A stretch of DNA of 64,000 nt from NCBI GenBank assembly GCA_964425745.1, contig CAYRNW010000015.1, positions 1-64,000 of the forward strand, read 5' to 3'. Shown here piece by piece: positions 18,415 to 27,003 of the stretch. Made by a program: the position numbers and the translations under genes. The stretch is from CALCNS01 sp964425745. GTDB lineage: Bacteria > Bacillota > JAAYKD01. Under the pieces are notes generated by a model. It was given only the letters and a program-made list of their open reading frames with translations. It searched no databases and was not told the origin of the DNA. Positions within the stretch are counted from its first letter, which is position 1. Each line of letters opens with the position of its first letter.

Positions 18415-18430
18415 TGACCCTCAGTTGAAA

Positions 18431-18466
18431 AAAAACTGCCTCCGAGTATCTCGGTGGCAGTTTTTT
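18431..18466. terminator. Bidirectional terminator between the c-di-GMP sensor and the glycyl radical enzyme gene
   Basis: AAAACTGCC-TCCGAG, a short TAT loop, CTCGGT-GGCAGTTTT, with A runs on the left and T runs on the right. It can stop both convergent genes. Confidence 0.85.
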
Positions 18467-18492
18467 ATCGGCTTCATTATATACGTGGGCTT

Positions 18493-20853
18493 CTATTCCG
18501 TTTCTTGAGCAGTACGGGCAATGATCTCTTCTTGGTGATACTGATCCAAATTGACAAAGTAGTCGCTGTATCCGGCTACCCTCACCAATAAATCACGATA
18601 CTCTTGCGGATTCGCTTGAGCTTTGCGCAAAGTTTCGGTATCGACCACATTAAACTGGATATGGTGACCTCCCAAGCGAAAATAGGTACGGATTAGGGAA
18701 GCTAACTTGATGATTCCCTCTTCTCCCGCTAATGCTGAGGGCATGAAACGTTGATTGAGCAGAGTTCCACCCGACATGCTCTGATCCATCTTGGCTAAGG
18801 ATTTGACGACCGCTGTGGGGCCATTGCGATCTGCACCATGGGAAGGTGAAGTGCCATCGGATTCCGGCAGGTTAGCGAGCCGACCATTGGGGGTCGCTCC
18901 CAGCATTTTACCAAAGTAGACATGGCAGGTGGTAGAGAGCATGTTCAAATGATACGTCTTGCCTTTGGTGCTCTCACGACCTTCGATTTGTTGAACCAGC
19001 GAGGCATACACACGCTTCATTAGGTCATCCGCTTGGTCATCATCGTTACCAAAAAACGGAGTTTGGTGGAGTAGTTGTTGTCGTAGAACCTCATACCCTT
19101 GGAAATTGCTCTGCAAAGCTTGCAGTAATTGCTCCATGGATACATTTCCTTGCTCATAAACATGCTTTTTGAGCACCGATAAACTATCGGTGATGGTGCC
19201 AATTCCGCAACATTGTATATACGTTGTATTGTATTTTGGTCCTGCATCATAATAATCTTTGCCGGATTCAATGCAGCCTTCGATGACAACCGAAAGAAAC
19301 GTAGCCGGGGCATTCCGCCGATACATGTATTCCAGATAATTATTGACCCGAATTTTAGTGTCCACAACAAACTGAAGTTGTTTTTCAAACGCTTCATATA
19401 ATTGCTCAAAGCTGATAAGAGTGAGTGGATCCCCGGTTTTCAAACCAATCTCTTTGCCAGTCAAGGGGTCGACGCCATTATGTAAGGTCAACTCCAGAAT
19501 TTTTGGAACATTAAGGTAACCGGTGAGCAGATACGCTTCTTTACCAAAACAACCGGTTTCGATGCAGCCACTGTTTCCACCTTCACGGGCGTCTTCAATG
19601 CTTTTGCCCGCTCGGACTTGCTCCATGATTACCATATCGGTGTTGAAAACCGAAGGATATCCATAGCCTTTTCGGATTACTTTCGCTGCTGTGCGCAAGA
19701 ATTTCTCTGGTGTCTTTGCGCTGATCTGCACATTACATTGCGGTTGCAGCAAATGCAATTCTTCAAAGACTTCTAGTAATAGGTAGGAGACTTCGCTGAC
19801 ACCGTCGCTACCATCTCGTTTTAATCCCCCAATATTGATATTGACAAAGTCATTGAAGGTCCCACTCTCCAATGCAGTGACCCCTACTTTGGGTGGGGCC
19901 GGATGATTGTTGAATTTAATCCAGAGGCAACTGAGCAACTCTTTGGCTCGCTCCCGGGTTAACGATCCTGCTGCAATTTCCCTTTCATAATACGGAGTGA
20001 GATGCTGATCAAGATGTCCGGGGCTCATGGAGTCCCAGCCATTCATTTCGATAATCGTACCCAAATGCACAAACCAATACATTTGCAAGGCCTCGTGGAA
20101 AGTACGAGGTGCATGTGCCGGAACCCAGCGACATCGTTCAGCAATGCCCAGAAGTTCTTTTTTGCGCTGCTCGTTTTTTTCTGTGGATGCCAACTCTTCT
20201 GCTTTTTCAGCGTGTCGTTCCGCAAAACGAATCATCGCTTCACAGGAGAGAAGCATACCTTTCCATTGCTCATTCTTCTGACCAGCTTCGGGATCATGCA
20301 GCCAATCAATGTTCTCTTGTTGTCTGCGGATCTTGTCCATGAAATCCAGCATGCCTTTTTGATAAATACGCCCATCGAGAGTGGTATGCCCCGGTGCTCG
20401 TTGCTCCATAAACTCGGTAAACAACCCGGCTTCATAGAGATTTTTCCATGATTCATCAATCTCAGCGAAGGCTTTATCTCTCATACTGCGTCCTCGCCAG
20501 TAGGGAATAATTTCCGACTCATACAACGCTCGATCTTCGGGAGATACTTTATAACTCGCCATTTCGCGTGTATTCAAGATATCTAAGTCTTCTAAAGAAT
20601 GGCAAGTCAATTCCGGAAAAGATGGCACTACTGCAGGTGCAAACCCGCGTTCACCAACGATCAACTCCTCATCACCAATATAAATTTCTTTCTGATCACA
20701 AACATGGTAAAAGTTCTTGGCACGCATGACCGCTACCGAGTATTTACCGTCGTTCTTCCGGTAGAAGTCGGTGACCAATTTGGCGCGCTCTGCCGAAAAC
20801 CGGGGCTGTGCAGTGCGACTTTGCTCTCGTAAACGTGCAATTCTCTCATTCAT
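18493..20853 (-). CDS. HypD-like glycyl radical dehydratase (trans-4-hydroxyproline dehydratase family)
   Basis: A 786-aa glycyl radical enzyme. The thiyl-radical Cys is C430 in NSGCIETGCFGKEAY, with the general base E432, and the glycyl radical site is G761 in RVAGYSDYF. The CxETGCFGKEAY block and the FTEFMEQRAPGHT, PAPPKVG and GGHHIQFNV segments are those I associate with HypD, which dehydrates trans-4-hydroxy-L-proline to pyrroline-5-carboxylate for Stickland metabolism. Relatives acting on other hydroxyprolines or derivatives share these motifs, so the substrate is not certain. No pyrroline-5-carboxylate reductase is adjacent. The activase gene lies 12 bases upstream, in one operon. The ATG follows an AGGAGGATG-like site. 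Confidence 0.85.
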   Translation of the reverse strand: MNERIARLREQSRTAQPRFSAERAKLVTDFYRKNDGKYSVAVMRAKNFYHVCDQKEIYIGDEELIVGERGFAPAVVPSFPELTCHSLEDLDILNTREMASYKVSPEDRALYESEIIPYWRGRSMRDKAFAEIDESWKNLYEAGLFTEFMEQRAPGHTTLDGRIYQKGMLDFMDKIRRQQENIDWLHDPEAGQKNEQWKGMLLSCEAMIRFAERHAEKAEELASTEKNEQRKKELLGIAERCRWVPAHAPRTFHEALQMYWFVHLGTIIEMNGWDSMSPGHLDQHLTPYYEREIAAGSLTRERAKELLSCLWIKFNNHPAPPKVGVTALESGTFNDFVNINIGGLKRDGSDGVSEVSYLLLEVFEELHLLQPQCNVQISAKTPEKFLRTAAKVIRKGYGYPSVFNTDMVIMEQVRAGKSIEDAREGGNSGCIETGCFGKEAYLLTGYLNVPKILELTLHNGVDPLTGKEIGLKTGDPLTLISFEQLYEAFEKQLQFVVDTKIRVNNYLEYMYRRNAPATFLSVVIEGCIESGKDYYDAGPKYNTTYIQCCGIGTITDSLSVLKKHVYEQGNVSMEQLLQALQSNFQGYEVLRQQLLHQTPFFGNDDDQADDLMKRVYASLVQQIEGRESTKGKTYHLNMLSTTCHVYFGKMLGATPNGRLANLPESDGTSPSHGADRNGPTAVVKSLAKMDQSMSGGTLLNQRFMPSALAGEEGIIKLASLIRTYFRLGGHHIQFNVVDTETLRKAQANPQEYRDLLVRVAGYSDYFVNLDQYHQEEIIARTAQETE

Positions 20854-20865
20854 GTCTTCATCCTC

Positions 20866-21738
20866 CTATATACGCTCTGCTTGTAGTCCTTTGGCTCTAA
20901 AAAAGTCAACGACTTCTTGAATTTGTTGATGGGTGGGGGGTGTTAAATCCGGCAATAAATAAGGGCGCCCCATCTTTTCGTATTTCCCGATTTGCATGTG
21001 ATGATAAGGCAAAATTTGAATTGGCCAAGGTTGCGTAGATTTCACCATAAACTCTGCCATGGCTTCAAGATTTTCGATCTGGTTATTGATTCCGGGAATC
21101 AAGGGCATACGCACAATGCCATGGTATCCTAGTTCCATAAGGTTGTGCAAATTTTGCATAATCTGCTGATTATCAACGCCGGTGTATTGCAGATGTGCCT
21201 GTGGATCCATGAGTTTCAAATCAAATAAAAAGAGATCGGTCTCTTCTGCAATGGGTTGCAAGATGGACCAAGGAGCATAGCCGCTGGTGTCGACCGCCCG
21301 ATGAATCCCTTCTTGACCACAACCTTGCAACAGTTCGAGCAGGAATTCGGGTTGGCTTAAAGGCTCTCCCCCAGAGAAGGTCACACCACCACCGGATTCA
21401 TCGTAGAAAAGCGTATCTTTGATTAATAAAGAAACGATTTCCTGACTGTCTTTGTATTCTCCAACCCAAACCCTGGCTTCGGCCGGACAATTCTCTACGC
21501 AAGCTCCACAGAGCAAACAAGGTTCTGCTGGGCTCAATTGCTGGGGGCAAACGTCATAACAGCGCCCACAATGGATGCACAATTCCGGTTGAACAAAGAT
21601 TTCCGGCTGAAACGCTTGGCTTTCCGGGTTGTGGCACCAAAGGCAATGTAAGGGACATCCTTTTAGAAAAACAGTGGTTCGAATCCCCGGGCCATCTTGA
21701 ACACTGTAACGCCGAATATTAAATATGATTCCTTGCAT
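20866..21738 (-). CDS. Glycyl radical enzyme activase (radical SAM)
   Basis: A 290-aa activase that installs the glycyl radical on the downstream enzyme. The radical SAM cluster motif is CPLHCLWC at about 28-35. An inserted ferredoxin domain follows with two 4Fe-4S motifs (CIHCGRCYDVCP and CLLCGACVENCP, about 54-87). The SAM-binding GGE motif is in TFSGGEPL, and QILPYHH lies near the C-terminus. It is the first gene of the unit and the enzyme gene follows after 12 bases. By analogy with HypE it should be specific for its neighbour. The upstream 200-base divergent region has no promoter that I can assign confidently. Confidence 0.93.
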   Translation of the reverse strand: MQGIIFNIRRYSVQDGPGIRTTVFLKGCPLHCLWCHNPESQAFQPEIFVQPELCIHCGRCYDVCPQQLSPAEPCLLCGACVENCPAEARVWVGEYKDSQEIVSLLIKDTLFYDESGGGVTFSGGEPLSQPEFLLELLQGCGQEGIHRAVDTSGYAPWSILQPIAEETDLFLFDLKLMDPQAHLQYTGVDNQQIMQNLHNLMELGYHGIVRMPLIPGINNQIENLEAMAEFMVKSTQPWPIQILPYHHMQIGKYEKMGRPYLLPDLTPPTHQQIQEVVDFFRAKGLQAERI

Positions 21739-21938
21739 GCAAACCTCACCTATCGTGATTGTGTAATTGCTACACGTATTAAATTATAATTCGCTAAAGC
21801 TTTTCTGATTCCTGCCCAGCTCTTCATTAATAGGAAGGATTCTTGTTTGTGTCTCTCAAATTTCAAAAAAGGAATTTAGCATGGGCATCGTGAACTTAAA
21901 GCTATAACTTTGTAATAAAACTAAAAGAGGTGTATTGG

Positions 21939-22568
21939 ATGATTGACCCCACATCCCTATTCAAGATTTCTTATGGCCTTTTCTTAATCGGTGCGGTATC
22001 CAATGGCAAAGAGAATGCTTGCATTACCAATACTGTAATGCAAATCACCAGCGAACCCATACGCTGCGTTGCTGCTGTCAATAAGGCCTCGTTCACCCAC
22101 AAACTGATCATGGAATCCAAGAAACTATCCGTATCGGTTTTGGACCAAAGCGCTGGCATGGATGTTTTTCAGCATTTTGGAATGCAAAGCGGATACAAGG
22201 TCGATAAATTTGGTACCTACAACCACGATGCCTGTGTCAACGGTTGCCCGGTCATTCGCGAGGGTGTATGCGCCATATTTGGAGGAGATGTTTACGACAC
22301 CATGGATGTCGGCACTCATACTCTCTTTCTGTTTGACATCACCGGCGCCGAAACCACCAGTGATATTCCACCTATGACCTATGCCGATTATCGAATCTTA
22401 AAAAGCGGTCAATCCTTGCAACAAAAAGAAAGTGTCAAAGTTGAAGAGAAATGGGTCTGCACCGTTTGCCACTATGAATACGATGGTGAGATTCCGTTTG
22501 AAGAGCTCCCCGATGATTATCGTTGCCCTATTTGTGGTGTTGGCAAAGAGTATTTTGTAAAGGCGTGA
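21939..22568 (+). CDS. hrb: High-molecular-weight rubredoxin (flavin reductase-rubredoxin fusion)
   Basis: A 209-aa cytosolic electron carrier. The N-terminal domain (1-150) resembles FMN-binding flavin reductase/flavoredoxin proteins (SNGKENACITNTVMQIT). The C-terminal 50 residues are a rubredoxin with CTVCHYEYDG and CPICGVGK supplying four iron-ligating cysteines. Such fusions in acetogens and clostridia pass electrons from NADH to flavodiiron NO/O2 reductases or other partners. AAAAGAGG lies eight bases before the ATG at 21939; the upstream GTG overlaps it. The following phosphoribosyltransferase gene begins four bases downstream. No flavodiiron protein gene is nearby. Confidence 0.87.
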   Translation: MIDPTSLFKISYGLFLIGAVSNGKENACITNTVMQITSEPIRCVAAVNKASFTHKLIMESKKLSVSVLDQSAGMDVFQHFGMQSGYKVDKFGTYNHDACVNGCPVIREGVCAIFGGDVYDTMDVGTHTLFLFDITGAETTSDIPPMTYADYRILKSGQSLQQKESVKVEEKWVCTVCHYEYDGEIPFEELPDDYRCPICGVGKEYFVKA

Positions 22569-22572
22569 TTTC

Positions 22573-23127
22573 ATGCATTATTCCTTGAAAATTTGTGGTC
22601 TTACCCGAAATTTACCATTATGTCGTATCCATGAGCACTTAATGATTGCTGCTTTTGTGATTTTGGGGGATCCGGAACTGACTGTTGCCTGTGCTCATGA
22701 TTTATTAATGAAAGCTCCAGAATATGATTTTCTCTTAGGTCCCGAATCAAAAGCTTTTCCCTTGCTTCACGAAATGGCGAGACAACGAGGTGACCAGCGC
22801 TATATGGTAGCCCGTAAGGAAAAGAAACTTTATATGGGTGAGACTCTGCAAGTAGAAGATCGTTCGATCACAACCTCACACGTTCAAACGCTGTTTCTGG
22901 AACGCAATGATGCCGATTTGATGAAGGGTAAGAGAGTGCTCTTGGTCGATGATGTGGTGTCTTCCGGCGGATCGATGCAAGCTCTAGAGGCCTTAGCTCA
23001 AAAAGCAGGTGCTATTATCGTAGGCAAGATGGCGATTCTGGCTGAAGGTGATGCAACACAACGCTCGGACTTAATATTTTTAGAATCCTTACCCCTCTTC
23101 GATGGCAAAGGAAACCTGATACCTTAG
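22573..23127 (+). CDS. Adenine phosphoribosyltransferase-like protein
   Basis: A 184-aa type I phosphoribosyltransferase. The PRPP-binding loop reads VLLVDDVVSSGGSM, and the pyrophosphate-binding region is LLGPESKAFPL with MVARKEKKLYMG after it, as in Apt and related proteins. It should transfer ribose-5-phosphate from PRPP to a purine or similar base, though some paralogues are regulatory. The gene starts four bases after hrb and shares its terminator, so the two are co-transcribed; the biochemical reason is not obvious. Confidence 0.8.
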   Translation: MHYSLKICGLTRNLPLCRIHEHLMIAAFVILGDPELTVACAHDLLMKAPEYDFLLGPESKAFPLLHEMARQRGDQRYMVARKEKKLYMGETLQVEDRSITTSHVQTLFLERNDADLMKGKRVLLVDDVVSSGGSMQALEALAQKAGAIIVGKMAILAEGDATQRSDLIFLESLPLFDGKGNLIP

Positions 23128-23132
23128 ACAAA

Positions 23133-23167
23133 AAATCCCTTTCTCTTTAAAAAGAGAAAGGGATTTT
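23133..23167. terminator. Bidirectional terminator between the phosphoribosyltransferase gene and ilvE
   Basis: A 16-bp perfect stem of AAATCCCTTTCTCTTT and its complement with a two-base loop, flanked by A and T runs, serving both convergent genes. Confidence 0.9.
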
Positions 23168-23180
23168 TCTATGGAAAACT

Positions 23181-24242
23181 TTAAATCACTTGGATCCACT
23201 CAAATTCGTCAGCAATACGACCCCATTGAATGCCGGTTAGGGTATCGTAAACTTTTTGGGTAATTTCACCATTTTTGAAATTGTTAATGGTCATGATTTT
23301 ACCTTTGTAGTTGAGTTCTCCCACCGGAGAAACAACCGCTGCTGTTCCAACGGCAAATACTTCTTCCAATTGACCTTTATCGTAGGCTTCTACGACTTCA
23401 TCAATGGAAATTTTACGCTCGGTCACTTTCAAACCCCAGTTGCGCATGAGCTTCAAAGCGGAATCCCGGGTAATGCCTGGTAAAATAGTCCCATCTAAGG
23501 AAGGTGTAATAATCTCACCATTGATTTTGAAGATGACATTGGTTGTTCCAATTTCTTCAACATACTTGCGATGAACACCGTCCAGCCACATGACTTGTGA
23601 GTATCCCATTTTTTTGGCTTTGACTTGACCCATTAAAGAAGCGGCATAATTTCCACCGGTCTTTGCTTCCCCAGTTCCGCCAGCAACGGCACGAACGTAC
23701 TCGTCTTCAACGAAAATCTTGACCGGGTTGACGCCTTCCGGATAATACGAGCCGGAGGGAGATAAAAGAATCAAGAACATATAGGTACTGGAAACCGAAA
23801 CACTGACAGCGGCTTGAGTAGCAACACACATGGGACGAATGTACAGTGAGGTATCCTTGGCATCCGGAACCCAGTCTTGATCTACTTCTACCAAGGTGCG
23901 CACGGCTTTCACGAAATCAGCAGCAGGAACTTCCGGCATCGCCATACGGCGATTGCTACGTTCCATACGTGCTGCGTTGGCTTCGGGTCGGAACAACTGA
24001 ATTTTTCCATCGGCTCTGCGATACGCTTTCATTCCTTCAAACGTTTCTTGAGCATAATGTAAAACCATCGAGGCTGGATCCATAGGAATGGGTCCATAGG
24101 GTACGATTCGCGCATCGTGCCATCCCTTGTCTGTTGAATAATCCATGATGAACATGTGGTCGGTAAACAATTTACCAAAGCCCAATTTGGATTGATCTGG
24201 TTTCACTTTAGGTGTGGTCGTGCGTGTAATCTTAATATCCAT
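23181..24242 (-). CDS. ilvE: Branched-chain amino acid aminotransferase
   Basis: A 353-aa PLP enzyme of fold type IV (class II BCAT form). It interconverts leucine, isoleucine and valine with their 2-oxo acids using glutamate/2-oxoglutarate. Family landmarks are LHYAQETFEGMKAYR, RPEANAARMERSNRRM, GGNYAASL, the SQVMWLDG...YVEEIGTTNVIF segment containing the Schiff-base region, and LPGITRDS. In this organism it could serve biosynthesis or fermentative branched-chain degradation. It has a GAGAGGA ribosome-binding site and appears to be monocistronic, ending at a bidirectional terminator. Confidence 0.94.
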   Translation of the reverse strand: MDIKITRTTTPKVKPDQSKLGFGKLFTDHMFIMDYSTDKGWHDARIVPYGPIPMDPASMVLHYAQETFEGMKAYRRADGKIQLFRPEANAARMERSNRRMAMPEVPAADFVKAVRTLVEVDQDWVPDAKDTSLYIRPMCVATQAAVSVSVSSTYMFLILLSPSGSYYPEGVNPVKIFVEDEYVRAVAGGTGEAKTGGNYAASLMGQVKAKKMGYSQVMWLDGVHRKYVEEIGTTNVIFKINGEIITPSLDGTILPGITRDSALKLMRNWGLKVTERKISIDEVVEAYDKGQLEEVFAVGTAAVVSPVGELNYKGKIMTINNFKNGEITQKVYDTLTGIQWGRIADEFEWIQVI

Positions 24243-24332
24243 TTGTAATGAGTCCTCTCTTTCATGATCTCTTTTGGGAAGCCCCGAACAGGTTGTCCGA
24301 GGCTTCTACAATTTAATATTCTCTGTTGAGGT

Positions 24333-26846
24333 CTATTTTACCTTCATCAAAGCATTAAAGAAGGGTTTATAGGTGCCGTCGGTTTGTGCACGATATTGAG
24401 CATTATAGCCGAGTAAGACGATATCGCCTTCTCCGAATTGGACATGCATTGCGGCAGCTTTGCCGGTAATCAGTTTTTCTCCGTAGAGTAATCCACTCTG
24501 CAATACTTCTCGCTCCGGATACTTGGCTAATACCGTATAGTTTTCTGCGTGAGCATTATCGGTGATGACATAAGCCGGACTGTCGAAGTTCAAGGTTAAG
24601 CCCTCTTGCGGCATACCCCAGTTGAGCGGATGGTCCATATGCAGGGTGTGCAAGGTCGCACCATGGGTGAAGAATTCGTCTACAGATTTACCTTCGACAA
24701 CGTTTTTGAGGCCTAATTCAAAGGCGCCAACCACCCAATCACAGGATCCGGCTTGAGCGACCAAGCGACCACCGGCTTTGACAAAGGCCTTCAAGGCTTC
24801 GATGCCTTCTTTTTTCAAACCACTCATATAGCCTTCCGGTACGGAACCAATAAAGCGACGCATCATTCCAAATGCAGCTTCTTTGGTGATATCGGTCAAC
24901 ATGGCTTTGCGATCTGCCGGAATAAAGATAACGTCAAACTTCTCAATGAGATTGCCTTCCCAAACATCTTTATCCATAATGGTAGTATAGGGGAATTCAA
25001 ATTGCTCGAGGGTCAAACGAGACCAGCCTTCATCCATAGAACCGCCCAAATAGCGGCGATACATCCCAATACGACTGGGTTTGTAGGAAACGATATCGGC
25101 TTCTGCCAATAATCCATCAAACGCTTCTACGTCTACGCCCAGCTCTTTGGCTCCGGCTTCGAGAACCTCTTTGGCATTGGCTTCTGTGACAAAGTCGCCG
25201 TAGAGACGGGTGCGCCAAACCGGATAACCGGCAGCCATAACGCGATTCGCTAAGCGATAAGATTGGTTGAGGTTGCTGGCAAACATATAACCTTCCTCAG
25301 ATTCACCGGCAAATTTGCCGATTAGCGGCGGAACTTTGTCGAGCTTCTTGGTTTGACCATGAATCGGTTCCTGTGCTTCCAAGACCGTAACTCCCATAAA
25401 CTCGGCATAGGTGTCGGTCGTGGTATCATAGATATTGGAGGTGTTGTCTAAACGGCGGCTGAACCAGTTGTCATTGAAGAAGGTTCGGCCTAAAAGCGTA
25501 CGAATGGCTGCTCGTTTTGGTTGAGCAGTGTAGATTACAATACTGCCGGCGGGAGCCACTTGATCGCCAAAGTGAAGATGATCTTCTGCTATATGAAGTT
25601 CAAATCCCTGTTGTTCTAAGACTTTCACCAGTTTGTAGGTGGTCGCATAGTCATTTTGTAGATCCATATTGATGACATAACCATACGGTTTTTCGCATGC
25701 GCCTAATGCGGTTTGTCGTTGAGCTTTTTTGACAGCGTTGCGTAAGACAATATCTTTGTTACGGGCTGCGCAGTCTAACAGAGCCCATGCAGAAATCTTT
25801 TGTTGTTCGACGATGTCACGTAAGGTCCACCAACCACCTTCCCAGGGATGAACAAAGTTCACTTGCTGTTGGTAGGCTGGGAAAACACGTTCATTGGCAC
25901 CGGTGAGCTGTTCCGGAGGTATGTAAAGAGGAGTAGCGGTCTTAGCACTGGCAGACTCGGTGAGCATACCGGCTATGTTATGATGATTGGTAAACCAGTG
26001 GAAGCCCATATGACCCCAACCCGGGAATTGTCCGCCGGTTAAGATTCCCTTCTTACCTTCTTCTTCCAAGCGGTAGGCCATGTGGGAACCATACATTCTC
26101 AATTCATTCCATACCAAAGGATCTGGATTGGGATGAATGGGATCACTATAAGGCGCAATGTAGAGCCGGGCTCCGTTGGACCCCATGTGATGGTGATCTT
26201 GGAATGCGTGGGGGTGCCACTGTTGGAACATGATTTCCCCGACATAACGGGATTCGATTAAGTTCCATGCAAAGGCGTCACGGTTGTTGTCGTGTCCACA
26301 ATATTTGTGATACAACCAAGGCATGCCGCAACCTTCATATTCGGTACCGAGATATTTGTTATACCAGTCGGTTACCATCACTTGACCATCCGGGTTGAAA
26401 CAAGGTACCATAATCGAGATGACTTCATCTAGAATTCGTAATCCTTCTTCACTTTCAGTGGTCAGAAGATCATAGGTCAGTTCCGGTGCCATTTGGGTAC
26501 CGCCAACTTCGCTGGCATGTAAGCTCATGGTCTGTACAACGACTGCTTTTCCTTTTTTGATCAATTCATCTAAGGCGGCCTGATCTAATCCGCGTGGATC
26601 GGTGATTTTGGCATTGATTTGGCGATATTCTTCTAATTTCGCTAAATTGGCGGGGGAGGAAATGTAAGCTACCAGAAACGGATGTCCTTCGGTGGAGGGA
26701 CCGACGTTTTGTAAAATCATCCGGTCGGTTTCTTTGGCAATGTGTTGGAAGTATTCAACGATTTTCTCCCAACGAATCAATTTGCGATCTTCTCCGGGTT
26801 GATGCCCGAAAAAACTTACTGGGGAAGTGATCTTAGCATGACTCAT
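24333..26846 (-). CDS. Large M14 family zinc carboxypeptidase-like protein
   Basis: An 837-aa protein. The N-terminal third is an M14 peptidase domain: HxxE zinc motif H110-A-S-E113 in SLHASEVGG, PCFNPDGQV, the substrate-carboxylate motif HDNNRD at about 185-190, and a His-rich QDHHHMGSNG segment supplying a further ligand candidate. The remaining 500 residues contain a glutamine-amidotransferase-like segment (GGRLVAQAGSCDW) and an end segment, GDIVLLGYNAQYRAQT. I see no signal peptide, so it appears cytosolic. It would hydrolyse C-terminal residues of peptides. It is divergent from apbE and is followed by a 29-base hairpin without a T run. Confidence 0.82.
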   Translation of the reverse strand: MSHAKITSPVSFFGHQPGEDRKLIRWEKIVEYFQHIAKETDRMILQNVGPSTEGHPFLVAYISSPANLAKLEEYRQINAKITDPRGLDQAALDELIKKGKAVVVQTMSLHASEVGGTQMAPELTYDLLTTESEEGLRILDEVISIMVPCFNPDGQVMVTDWYNKYLGTEYEGCGMPWLYHKYCGHDNNRDAFAWNLIESRYVGEIMFQQWHPHAFQDHHHMGSNGARLYIAPYSDPIHPNPDPLVWNELRMYGSHMAYRLEEEGKKGILTGGQFPGWGHMGFHWFTNHHNIAGMLTESASAKTATPLYIPPEQLTGANERVFPAYQQQVNFVHPWEGGWWTLRDIVEQQKISAWALLDCAARNKDIVLRNAVKKAQRQTALGACEKPYGYVINMDLQNDYATTYKLVKVLEQQGFELHIAEDHLHFGDQVAPAGSIVIYTAQPKRAAIRTLLGRTFFNDNWFSRRLDNTSNIYDTTTDTYAEFMGVTVLEAQEPIHGQTKKLDKVPPLIGKFAGESEEGYMFASNLNQSYRLANRVMAAGYPVWRTRLYGDFVTEANAKEVLEAGAKELGVDVEAFDGLLAEADIVSYKPSRIGMYRRYLGGSMDEGWSRLTLEQFEFPYTTIMDKDVWEGNLIEKFDVIFIPADRKAMLTDITKEAAFGMMRRFIGSVPEGYMSGLKKEGIEALKAFVKAGGRLVAQAGSCDWVVGAFELGLKNVVEGKSVDEFFTHGATLHTLHMDHPLNWGMPQEGLTLNFDSPAYVITDNAHAENYTVLAKYPEREVLQSGLLYGEKLITGKAAAMHVQFGEGDIVLLGYNAQYRAQTDGTYKPFFNALMKVK

Positions 26847-26896
26847 ATGTTTTCACTCCTTTATTAATTTTGAATTTCTTCTTTTCTTAATTAGCA

Positions 26897-26957
26897 ATGG
26901 AAGGCCAAAAATCCTTCCATAAACGTAATAATATTTTTCAAAGGAGGATTCTCCTTT
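26897..26957. other. Two inverted repeats in the M14 peptidase/apbE divergent region
   Basis: TGGAAGG...CCTTCCA (about 26898-26920) and AAAGGAG-GATT-CTCCTTT (26940-26957) lie between the divergent starts. Neither has a T run in a position to be a good terminator. They may be operators or leader hairpins. Confidence 0.35.
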
Positions 26958-27003
26958 CAGGTCGAATCTAGTAAAGCTTATTTGCACGAGAGGAGTGTTT
27001 GTA

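Noticed and set aside
20002..20451. 149-codon plus-strand frame inside the glycyl radical enzyme gene
   Set aside because: Antisense to a conserved catalytic gene, no ribosome-binding site, Cys/Phe/His-rich composition typical of a shadow frame.
24278..24306. GAAGCC...GGCTTC hairpin between the M14 peptidase gene and ilvE, considered as a T-box or ilv leader attenuator
   Set aside because: The whole gap is only 90 bases, there is no T-box-like conserved core and no T run after the stem, so at most it is a weak hairpin.
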